64,000 nucleotides of DNA from Impatiens glandulifera (taxonomy: Eukaryota; Streptophyta; Magnoliopsida; Ericales; Balsaminaceae): assembly GCF_907164915.1 (NCBI RefSeq), contig NC_061867.1, positions 22,677,202 to 22,741,201 of the forward strand. The letters are read 5' to 3'. The translations under genes were made by a program, and so were the position numbers. The notes beneath the pieces were generated by a model that saw only the letters and a list, made by a program, of their open reading frames with translations, was not told where the DNA came from and did not search any database. This document shows positions 37,178 through 48,289 of the stretch, one piece after another; the stretch's first letter is position 1, and every line of letters begins with the position of its first letter.

Positions 37178-40100
37178 ATGACAGAAGAATCGAAGAGTTT
37201 CTTGAAGAATTTCTATATACCTGATTACATTCTTTTATCTGATCGTGAGAAAGATACTGTTTTTGAAGCACCAGCATGCCCAGTATTGGTGTTCATTAAC
37301 TCTAAAAGTGGAGGTCAGCTTGGTGGGAATCTTCTTGGTACATATCGATCTCTTCTTAATGAAAATCAGGTATATTTCATTGATTCTTTACTGTTGATAT
37401 GGATTCTGAAACTTCATTTTGAATTGCTTTAAAACTTTTTTTCTGTATTTAGGTCATCGATTTGCTTGAAGAGGCTCCTGATAATGTTTTACGGAGAGTG
37501 TATTTCAACTTAGAAAAACTCAAGTCCAATGGTGATGAACTTGCCCCTCAGATTGAGGAGAAATTAAGAATCATAGTGAGTTCATCTCTGTATGTTCTTA
37601 ACATTTGTACTTCAATGCCTTGCATTTTCTTATGTCATGAATTGATGTTTAGGTTGCTGGTGGAGATGGCACAGCTGGCTGGCTGCTTGGAGTTGTTTCT
37701 GATCTTAAATTGTCTCAGCCACCACCGATTGCTACAGTGCCCTTAGGAACTGGAAATAACCTCCCTTTTGCATTTGGTTGGGTAAGTGGTAACACTAGTA
37801 CACAGTTGATGAGATAATTTTTGTGTGATTAGTTTTAGTTTGATGGAAAATCAGGAAGATAGCCCATTTTGAAACACTCTCTGGGTATGAATCCGGACCC
37901 AGATGAGAAACCGTGAATAAATTTCCAAATGTATGACTAAGACACTAAGTTCTTCTATTTCAAAATGTGATCTCATATGGATCCACATCTAGATGAAATA
38001 TTTAACAAAAAAAAAGTTTTTTCAAATGCTAATAAGCAAGCCTCGTATGGTCTAGTAGAATAAGTTCAATACTGGCCTGTTTGAAACATGATAAAAGGTT
38101 CATGCTGCTTTTGAACCAGGTGATGAAACTTTTGCACCTGTGTTCTGGTTAGCATTTTCATCAAAACATTTAAAATTATTTGACGAATGTCATTGATATG
38201 CACGAGTTTCTTATTATTTTCTTTTCATCTTCAAATTCTTCTTTGAGCATTAGCATGATCATGTTTTGTGGTTGCTTTATTCTCCTTTGGATGCTTTTGA
38301 TCACCTTGCATATCGGGTAACATGAGAATTCTGATTTGCAGGGAAAGAAGAATCCCGGGACTGATACTGATTCTGTGTTGTCATTTTTAAATCGAGTAAT
38401 AAAGGCGAAAGAAATGAAAATAGACAGGTTTGTCATTTCTTTACTTGATGAACTCATATGGTCACAGGCAACTAGTTTATTGTGAGAAGGATTTACATTT
38501 CAAATATGACACTTCAATGATAAAGCTGCATGATGCAAGAAACTTAACAATGATAAGCTTTTATACTCAACTATATACCTCTAAAAACCGCAAAAAATAC
38601 AGACGAGGACGACATTTCATTTGTCAATATGATTTTTTAACCATATCAATCACTATGGCATTAATGAATGAATGATTGAATGATTTGTTCACGAATGATT
38701 TCTACTGCTAAGACACTCCTTTTCTCCATACATGTTGGTATTTGAACTCCAGACACTTGCAACTATGGCAAGGCATTGGATACCCTTAATACACATGGCT
38801 CCATTTCGAAACACTTTTTGAATTCTGGATCGGGATCTGTCTTGTCCAAGTTTAGTTTCCAAACATTTCCGTATCTGATCCAGAACCATTTTCATATCAA
38901 AAACCAAATTTTAAAAGTGTTTCAAAATGGGGCCAATATCGTTCAATTTTGTTGTTCTATATAATTTAGTATTCGTGCTTTCAAAAGTTAACACTTCCTA
39001 ATCTCATCGTTATATGATCTTCTAATGTGTCTCTTCCTGTAATTGTCATCTATAATCCAGCTGGCACATTCTAATGAGAATGAGGGCTCCAAAGCAAGGC
39101 GATTGTGATCCTCTTGGCCCCCTTGATTTACCTCATTCCTTGCATGCCTTTCAACGTGTTTCTTCAACAGACACTCTCAATGTTGTAAGACACTGAATTC
39201 TTGATTTCTTAATGTTTTTTCCGTCATGGAATGAACCTAACGAAACTATAAGAAAGTTATCTTTTTAATTTCCTACTATAAAATTTGATAGAAGTTCATT
39301 TTTCTTTTTGAAACTTTCATCAAAGATTCGTTTTGCTTCCTCAATTTTTTGGGCTCGTTTTGCTTTATGTACTTTTCAAAAATTGAAAAAATTACTTCCC
39401 GTCATCAGTTCTTGGTTAGCTTCATTAAAATTTCTTAAATCATCTATACACATTTCTTAAATCTCTTGGTTAAAATAGTTTTTCTTTGTTAAAATTATGA
39501 CGGAAAGTTATTTGAGCCATTTTTAAAAGTTCATGAAGCAAAACGAGCGTGCCACAACTTGGAAGCAAAACGAGGTTATGATGCAAGTTTAGGAAGTAAA
39601 ATGAGCTTATTTCTGAAAAAAATGTGTTGATAATTTGTTTAATTGTGGATTTTTTTGCCTTTATAAGAAAATAACTTACTCTTTTGTTAAAAAAAGAGTA
39701 AGATTGCTATGTGCTACCTTATGACCTTTATAGTTTGATTTGATAACTGCATTTTTATAAGATATCATAAGACTTTAATAAGGATTGTTCATGAAGCACA
39801 GTAAAGGTGATTTCTTCTGTCGGCTTGGATAAAATAGTTCAACGGTTGGACAATAACACTGTTATATGTCGTCTTGGATAAAAAACAAGCCAAACTACAA
39901 TAGAATCAGTAAACAGTTGTGGATGCTAGTTATAACTAATATAATCTACATTCTTGCAGGAGGGTTTCCACACATTTCGTGGAGGGTTCTGGAATTACTT
40001 CAGCATGGGTGTGTTCATTTCTTTGCTTTAGTTCAGACCTTAATGACTTAAATAATTGTTGAACTCCAGTAACTGTCAGCACGCCAGTCTCATTGAATAT

Positions 40101-41495
40101 TTTGTTACAGGCATGGATGCTCAAGTATCTTATGGTTTTCATTCTGAACGGAAGGAGCATCCTGAGAAATTCAAGAATCAGTTGATAAACCAGGTATCGG
40201 CCCCATTTGAAATAGAAATACTCATATTATGATCCATATATGTTCAAGATAAAATAGATATGCTCATATTTTGATCACTAACATATCGGCCCCATTTGAA
40301 AACACCTTTTTAATTTGTTTTTGTATATGGATTCATTTCTACCAACTTAAAAAACAAAATGCTAGGATTTCCTTTATGCAGAGATCTCTCCATTACTATA
40401 ATCCAGAAACAAAAATAGATTATTGTGGTTGGTTCCATTTGTCCCTTTTTCAAGCTCATGTAAATAGATCACAGTAGTGCATTACAATGATAATGTAGAT
40501 TTGTCATCTTTGAAGTAAATATGTGATCTTTCTTTATCATGTTTGATTTAGAGTACTTATGCCAAGCTTGGATTCTCGGCTTCCCTTTCCAATCCTTCAA
40601 AGTGAGTAAATTGAAAAATACATGGGGCTTTCAGTTTTCTTTTAGTTTTTTTTATCTTTACTATTAATTAGAACATTATATAGGAATATAGCTCAGCTGG
40701 GAAAGGTTAAGATCATGAAGAATGGAAAATGGGAAGAACTCCCAATTCCTCCCAGTATCCGGTCTATAGTCTGTCTGAACTTGCCAAGCTTCTCAGGGGG
40801 GTTCAATCCATGGGGAACTCCAAATCAGAAGAAATCACGCTATGTATGCCAGTTCAACACTCTCCCCTTTATTTGTGTTCAATTTTTGGCATGGTCTCTG
40901 GATTGTTTTTGTTTAAATTTCTTATAGATGTTATTGATTGATTCCTGCAGAGGGATTTGACTCCACCATATGTAGATGATGGTCTTATTGAGATTGTTGG
41001 GTTCAGAAATGCTTGGCATGGACTCGTTTTGCTCGCTCCAAAAGGCCACGGAACTCGCCTCGCACAGGTCACTAGAAACTCTGGTTCTTTTATATTTTAA
41101 ATGTCAATGTTTGTATAATTTTGATTTTGATCTTGATTTTGTGTTTGTTCTTCATGTAACAGGCGCGCAGAATCAGATTCGAGTTCAACAAGGGTGGGGC
41201 AGATCACACATTCATGAGGATAGACGGGGAACCATGGAAACAACCCCTCCCAGTTGATGATGATACAGTTATAGTGGAGATATCTCATCTTGGGCAAGTG
41301 AAAATGCTAGCCACTCACGAGTCTAGATCCAAAAGTGTGACAGAATCTCCTTCATCTCCCAGCCATCATGAACCTGAAACTGAACCTGACAGTGGCGATG
41401 AAGAAGAAGGATCGGTAGGAGAGGAGTGGAGAAAATTCGGGGCGGCCGAAACATTCAAAATCCCAGATGAAGTTGACATTTCTCACCTCAGTTAG
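37178..41495 (+). CDS. DGK5: diacylglycerol kinase, clade III (DGK5-like)
   Basis: Phosphorylates diacylglycerol to phosphatidic acid, a membrane signal in plant stress responses. Coding exons: 37178-37369, 37453-37575, 37653-37781, 38342-38427, 39061-39184, 39960-40008, 40111-40193, 40552-40601, 40684-40843, 40951-41067, 41163-41495; all joins keep frame and give 481 residues, near the family length. The catalytic domain (about 35-180) has [12 protein letters not shown], the ATP-binding [13 protein letters not shown] (GGDGT at 108-112) and [15 protein letters not shown]. The accessory domain (about 215-420) has [36 protein letters not shown] and [14 protein letters not shown]. The acidic C-terminus ends in [13 protein letters not shown]. 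The clade is assigned from [13 protein letters not shown]. Odd: at residues 269-270 (KLG|FSAS) the CTQGWF motif usual in plant DGKs is missing; no nearby intronic sequence encodes it. The start at 37178 follows the acceptor at 37158; an ATG at 37124 lies in the intron. Introns 3, 4 and 7 carry MITE remnants. Confidence 0.93.
38797..38934. mobile_element. MITE inside kinase intron 4
   Basis: GGCTCCATTTCGAAACACTT on the left faces, on the reverse strand, GGCCCCATTTTGAAACACTT on the right, bounding 138 bp. Related single ends (CGGCCCCATTTGAAA) lie in intron 7 at about 40199 and 40287, and GCCCATTTTGAAACACTC lies in intron 3 at 37863. No target duplication was clear. Confidence 0.6.
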
Positions 41496-41702
41496 CCAAG
41501 TAAGTCAAATCATAATAGACCCATGAACTATTTATAGTAAATTATTGAAAAGAGATTGATTTCCCCATTAGGAATATGTTGAAACCGAATATCTATTTGT
41601 TATTCTCTGATCAAGATTGTTGAATTTCTCTTTAGATGTAATAATAATGGAGGGAGGATCTTCTTCCTCCATTAATGAAATATATTTTTCTTAATATATC
41701 TA

Positions 41703-41806
41703 TCTATATATATATATATATAGAAGAGAAAGAGAGACCATGATTTTATTAGATCATACTCTCATTCTCTCTATCTCGGTCGCATTCTCTCTATCTCGGT
41801 CGCCGG
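41703..41806 (+). promoter_or_regulatory. TATA tract and duplicated pyrimidine leader
   Basis: A (TA)n tract at 41703-41721 is followed by two direct copies of ATTCTCTCTATCTCGGTCGC (about 41763-41806) immediately before the start codon at 41811. It is likely the core promoter and 5' leader of the next gene, within a gap of only 315 bp from the kinase stop codon. Confidence 0.45.
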
Positions 41807-41810
41807 AAAA

Positions 41811-42359
41811 ATGGGTTGTTGTTTTTCAAGGACGACGGCGGATATTAATCGAGTTCAACCAATAAATCATGATAATAAACGGAGGTTGGCGGAGCCTGTT
41901 ATGTATGGCGGGATATCCCCTCCGCCACCTTTAGAGGAAGAAACCGTCGGAGAACTCTTCTCCGACGATTACTTTCTGAACGCTGCGACGGCGCCTCAGT
42001 TTGTGAGAAGAACCGTTTTGAATAAGGAGACGATATGGAGAGACTACGCTGACGACGATGAGGCCATAAGGGAAGAGTCGGTTTCAGGTGGTTCGTATGC
42101 AGGAGTGGTTCAAGTTCAACCGGAGATTGGAGATATATGTTGTCATCGGCGTACGAGGTCTTTGATGAGTCGAGGAGAGTATTATTATAGGAGGAGAATG
42201 AATCAGGCAACGATAAGACGACGGCGAAGACAGCGACGGCTTAGACGAAGTTTACGGACAGCGTCGTTTGAGAAGAAGACGAGGACGGGAAGGGATTCAC
42301 CACCATTAGAGTCTCTTGAGAATCCTGTCGTCTCTATGGAGTGCTTTATCTTTCTTTAG
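41811..42359 (+). CDS. putative N-myristoylated/palmitoylated protein, plant-specific, function unknown
   Basis: An intronless frame of 182 residues. MGCCFSR at the N-terminus is a good site for N-myristoylation (Gly2) and palmitoylation (Cys3, Cys4), so membrane attachment is likely. PPPPLEEETVGELFSD (about 38-53) and the C-terminal ENPVVSMECFIFL match a plant family known to me only as uncharacterised small proteins with an MGCC start, an EEE(S/T)V motif and an ENPxVS(L/M)ECFIFL end. The middle is Arg-rich (about 135-155: RRRRRQRRLRRS), possibly for acidic lipid or nucleic acid binding. It follows the kinase gene in the same direction. Codon use is clearly coding (GC-richer than its surroundings). 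No biochemical function can be assigned. Confidence 0.8.
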   Translation: MGCCFSRTTADINRVQPINHDNKRRLAEPVMYGGISPPPPLEEETVGELFSDDYFLNAATAPQFVRRTVLNKETIWRDYADDDEAIREESVSGGSYAGVVQVQPEIGDICCHRRTRSLMSRGEYYYRRRMNQATIRRRRRQRRLRRSLRTASFEKKTRTGRDSPPLESLENPVVSMECFIFL

Positions 42360-42559
42360 TGAGTGCATGGCTCCGATGAAGTTTCCGGCTATACAAGTAA
42401 ATTTTTAAGTACCCCTAAATGTGCTTATAAATATTCATATTTTTTTAAACATTTAAAGTTTGTATTAAAATCATATTTTATTAACAAAACAAAAAAAAAA
42501 AAGATTTATTTATACAAAATTTTGAGTTTTATTTATTTAATTGGGTAGTTTAACAATTA

Positions 42560-44478
42560 TCAAAATTGTTGACTATAAAAAACCATAAATTCTCACTTAA
42601 AATGTTTCATTATTTGTAGCATTGTGGCAAAGTTTTTTTTATTATTAGTGTCAACATATATTCTCAATTGGGTAGTCAAATTTCTCTTCTACATCTACAT
42701 TTTGATATTTTAACTCATTCTCTTTGACATACACATTTGAGTCATCAAGATAATTCTATTTTAAGTTCTTTAAGAAAAATAAGTTTATTGAATACTGAAA
42801 AAGTCCCGAATTATAGGTATAAGGGTAAGGATCTATAAATAGAGGGGTAAGAATTTCAGCAAGAGCAGTTGGACGGACTTTTTTTTCCACAGCAACAATT
42901 TAAAGTATCGAATCCAATTTTGAAAAGTTGATCAGACAATCCTACTCGAATGGCAGGATGTATACAATAAATTAGAGATTATAGAATTTGCCATTCATGT
43001 CCTCTTATAATAAATTGTCTTTTTTTATACGATTTTCTTAACCTTATTCCATTTGAAAATTTTCACATTAATTTATTAAATATCTTATTTTGAGTTATTT
43101 TGGTCAATGATATTAGTTTAAACCCAACTAATATTACCTAATCCATATTCAATCCATATTATTGAATAATATGAGTTGGGTATGGATCGAATATTATTGG
43201 GTAACCCAAACTAATTTTTTATTTTTTATTTTTTACTTTTTGTTCCATATAATATGTTTTAACTCCTTAAATAATTTTTTGTTTTGTCCAACACGTTTTT
43301 AATATGTTTAACAAATATTTGACTTATTTTATCTTGTTTAATATATATTTAACCATTTGAACACATTTTTAACTCGTTTAACATATTTTTATTCATTTAA
43401 TATGTTTTTAACTCGCTTAATAAATACTTGACTTGTTTTGTCTTATTTAATATATCTTTGAGCCGTTTAACATGTGTTGACTTGTTTAGCATAATTTTAG
43501 CCCGTTTAATAAGTATTTGATCAATTTAATATGTCTTTGATATGTTTTATACGATTTTGATGCGTTTAACATATTTTTGACTTAATCACATTTAATATTT
43601 TAAACACTTTTTAAACTCAAAATTAAATATATAAATTAAAAAGAATTAAAAAAGGAGAATGAGAGATGACAATTGATTTATTATTATTTTAAAAAAAGTG
43701 ATGATGAAGTAGGGATGAGAACGGGTACCCTACCCGATGGGTAGTGAAGTAACCATCCTCGAACTTAATTTTTATTTTACTATCCGATCCTGAATACGAC
43801 AGATATCTCTATTTGTATCACATCTCCGATTCGTTAGATACGCGATCTCCGAGGTAACCCATTACCTGATTAAAATATTAATTTATAAATATACTAAATA
43901 TTAAAAATAGAAATAAAAATATTACATAGTTATAGTTATGTTATAGAACTTGAAAAATATAATGAAGAGTGAGTAAAGGGAGAAAATATTTTATAATTAA
44001 AAAATAAAAATTAAGAGTTATGGAGAGAGTAATTAAAATGAGTTAGAGTGTTTGTATGAGTATTTATATATTATAAATTTGTAATGATTTAAAATTTAAG
44101 AAGTCATTTTAAATTTTAATAATTATATATATATTAATATTAATATTAATATTTCGGGTATCGGGTTTAAATTTTTCTCACTTTTCGACCTGAACTTGAT
44201 TGGATAATTCTTTTACCTCCCCAACCTTAACCTTGATTTAAAATATTCAAACCCGATCATTTTTGTTACTTAAACTTATATTTTTTTAAATAAATCTAGA
44301 GCTTACCAAATTATTTTTTTGAAAATAAAATTACTTTGGATGAATAATATACAACTATTATTAATAAAATATAATAAAATAAAGTGTTGTAAATAAAATA
44401 CAGTTTGATAAATAGATTGAATTTATTATTAAAAATATTGTTTTATTTTATATACTAAAATAAATAAGTAAATAAATA

Positions 44479-44568
<90 letters not shown>

Positions 44569-46000
44569 GTTAGTTTATTTGTTTAAATAAGTTAATTAAA
44601 ATAAATAAATATTATTTTTATTTATTTATTTATTTTTGAAGAGATTAAGGAAAATAAAAAATGAGAGATTATTTGAAGCCAAGAATAACGTAACGTCAAA
44701 CTATCGTGGAGAGAATATTGAAACCCCTACTCTAAATAGTGGACAAAGGAAAGGAGTAAAAAGAAAAAAAATTGAAATAATATTCACAGTTTCCAATTTA
44801 TGATCTTTTTACTTGTTTAAGAAATTTCAAGCATTTTAGAAAACATTTAAGACTCATTTTGAGCTCTCATTTTGTCTTAATTCATTTTATAAATTTCAAT
44901 GCGATACATTTGAGTTTGATATATTTCATTTATAATTTAATTTCTTTAAATTTAAATTGTTAATTATAATTATTACTAACATAATTTAAAAGTATTTTTG
45001 GGTTGAATTAAATTTAATTTATTAACTTTATATTGAAAATATTCAACTTTAATTAGTAAAATTGGAAAAACGTAAATGTGTTCAAATACTTCTACGTAAA
45101 TATGTTCAAATGCTTCTTTGGAGCCATTGTCTATAATATCGGGAGAAAGTGAAATATAAGAATTCATAGTAAAAATCAAAAATCAGATGAGAAAATGTCT
45201 GGAAAGATATAGTCACATATGGAAATGCACTAATATACATTTGGGAGGAATTCCGGGAAATGAACACAACCTAAAGCTAACTCAAAGAAGGAATATCACT
45301 TTCAAAATTGTTACAAGGAAAAACAAATCCAAAATTCGGTAGAATTTATTTGTGTATTTGTTGTTTTGTTTTTGGTTGCTTGAAACTCATTTGTTGTTTT
45401 CAACAAAATTAGGACTTCTAGCTTTGTTTCTTGAAACTCATTACATACTTTCAGTTTTTTTAATGAGATGACAATAAATGGTTTTCAATTTTTTTTTTGG
45501 AAAAACGGGTTTGTTCTTGAGCTAAAGAATGACAACTCCAAAGATACCATAGGAAATCACATGATATGCAACAACGGGGTATTGAATATGAAGTTCATTG
45601 ACCAACCCACAACTCACTGTTTGTTTATATTTTATTTTATTTTTCTTATTTATTTTATTTTTCTTATTTATTTTATTTAAATGCCTTTGGACCATTTTAT
45701 ATAAAAAAAATAAACATAATATTTTTAATAAAAATAAATTTTTTGATTTTTTTTTAAATGATTGATTTAATTTTTGTGTTCCCAATATTATAAAACTCCA
45801 AAAATCATGAATTGATTTATTTATAATCATAAAATTAATTTATGAATATAATAAATTTTAATTTCATTTATTTTCACAATTCTATTATCACGTTTATTTA
45901 TTTGTGAATACTAATTATGATTATACTTATTAGTATTCTATTTAATAAATATTTTAGATTGAATAGGAATTGACAAATAAACTGATTAATTAAGTATAAA
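42560..46000. other. gene-free stretch with minisatellite and TA tract
   Basis: 43240-43620 is a degenerate repeat of about 20 bp (TTTAACATATTTTTGACTCG and variants). 43710-44270 contains GGGTACCC / ATCGGGT words typical of non-autonomous repeats. 44480-44565 is a long (TA)n microsatellite. No gene was found. Confidence 0.5.
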
Positions 46001-46989
46001 CTATTTTTTAAAAATGATCAAAATATTAAAAATAGAGACTTTTTCTAACGGGTATGTGAGAAAAACCATTTAAATTTCGGTTCCGCGAAAAGTTTGAGGT
46101 TCAAGAATTACAACCTCGGTTTGCAGGTTAGGATTATTTTAATTAACCACTTGAAGCCCACAACCGACCCCGAGAAGCTATAAATAGCCCCTTGAATCAA
46201 TTTGAAGCTAAGAGATCAACTCTTTAGCTTCAAGTAGAAATTTACAGAAATCCTCCATTAAACTTTCAAGAATTTTCGTTTAAAGCCTTAAAACTTGGAT
46301 CTGAGCATCCCAAAAGCTTCCCTAAGGATCAATACATGTTCTCCAATCCCTGGTTAGACTTCAATCACCCTCTAATTCATATTTACAGCTTGAATTTGGA
46401 ATTTTTATATTTCAAAGCTATTTATGGTGTTTATGGTTAAAATTGATCCTAAAATCATTTATAAACTTTCTGGATAGGTTAGAAACAATCAATCAACCTA
46501 AAACAGAAAAATTCAAATTAAAATTTTAAAAATAAAAAAACATATTTGCTGTTCTTGGGCTAATTCTCTTGAATCATAACTTAGAAAGCATCCCAAAATG
46601 ATTGTAATCATGTTGGGAATTTTTTTGGAGCATGTTTGATCCATCCCGATCATATTTGATCAAAATATTTTCTTTTTTTAAATAATTGAAATTGTTGAGT
46701 TCCTGATTTGATCAAAATGAACAATTAGTGTTCTTGTTTTGGTACCAATCAAGTTTATGAGATATATGGAAGCTATTGGATATCTCCTTTCTCCTCAAAA
46801 CAACTTTAAAATAAAAAATCTAATTTTTGATCACATACTATTTTGGACAATTTGATCATCATCCAGGTTAATTGATACCTTGAGATGATGATCAATATGT
46901 TCATGGGAGCTTTGTGAAGCTACCCAAACCCTTGGATCGAAGAATCCAAGCTTAAATAAAAAATAAAAAATCTACATTTTTGTGTTCTT

Positions 46990-47590
46990 GAGGACCGAGA
47001 GGTCCAGCCTAGGACTGAGAGGTCTGAGCGACAATCATCAGTCCGAACCGAGACCTAAGACCCAACAATTCAAACCTATGACCAATAATTTTAATAGGAC
47101 CGACAAGTCCGACCAATGTTATTGAGTTAGGACCGACAAGTCCGACCAATGTTATTGAGTTAGGACCGACAAGTCCGATCGATGTTCTTGAGCTAGGATC
47201 GAGAGATTTGGCTGATGATTTTTATATCTAGGACCTAGAGGTCTAACCCAGAAATGAGAGGTCCGACCAAGGAATAAGAATTTCAGAACCCAGGACCAAG
47301 GAATCTCGACTCAAGATCGAAAATTCCTAAACTTGGAACCGATGGACTTAGCCTAGAGTTAGTCTGGACCGTGAGGTTTATACACCCATACCGGTAATCT
47401 CAGTCAAGGACCAAGACTCCTTAGCACCTAGACTCCTTAGCACCTAGACCAAGGAACTTCAGCACTTCGACCGAAGATCCAGAGCCTCGACTAAGAGGCT
47501 CCTAGACCTGGACCGAGGGTTTTTAGACCCTAACCGATAAAATTGGACCAGGACTTAGGACTCTGGTCCTAAGGCATGTTTGATTCCCCT
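46990..47590. repeat. degenerate GACCGAGAGGTCC minisatellite, probable LTR-like region
   Basis: Units of about 30-38 bp around GGACCGACAAGTCCGACCAA, including a perfect 37-bp duplication at about 47095-47165. The preceding CTATAAATAGC (about 46177) followed by AAGCTAAGAGATCAACTC suggests a retrotransposon LTR promoter, but no LTR pair, primer-binding site or coding region was found. Confidence 0.55.
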
Positions 47591-48289
47591 TTTAAAAAAC
47601 AAAATTATTTTTGTAATTTTGGAACCCAAAATCATTTTTAAAAAATCCCAAGTAATTAGAAAATAATTTTATGATATTTCCACAAAAGAATATTTTGATT
47701 AAGGCTCGTTTGATATTTATTTCTAAACCCTAACACCCTTAAAAGTAATTGGTGTTCTTCAGGTATAATCCGCCCTAGTTATCATCAACAATAAATACCA
47801 TCATTTAAATATTGCTGTTTCAATATTTTGAATAATTATAAAACATAGTAGCATTACTAGGATCGGAAGAATAATTGGTTAAAACTCAAACGTTATACAA
47901 CGATTTTTCAAAAGCAAACTTTATAAGTAGAGACCGTTTTAAAAATGGGTACGAAGTGCGAAAGCCCTTTCCTAAGTATCACCAAACTACAAACTAAAAG
48001 AAACTTTGACCCATACGTTTTTACACACGTATGCCAACTTTTATTGATTTTAAAAAATCAATTGATGACTCTATTTCAAAATAAATAACCTTTTAAATTA
48101 ATTATGTTTAATTAATTTAAACTAAAGGATTTAAAAAAAATCAAATTGTGATTTGAATATCGCAAATCCCCGGATTATTTAAAATTGAACTCTAGAATTA
48201 ATTATTTTTAATTAATTTCAAAATCTGTTAGTGATCATAAAAAATCTTTTAAAAATAATGTTTTATTTTAAAAGAAAATTTCTAACACG

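Noticed and set aside
43710..44280. A hAT-like MITE around GGGTACCC words
   Set aside because: The left end looks plausible, but no matching right end or target duplication was seen.
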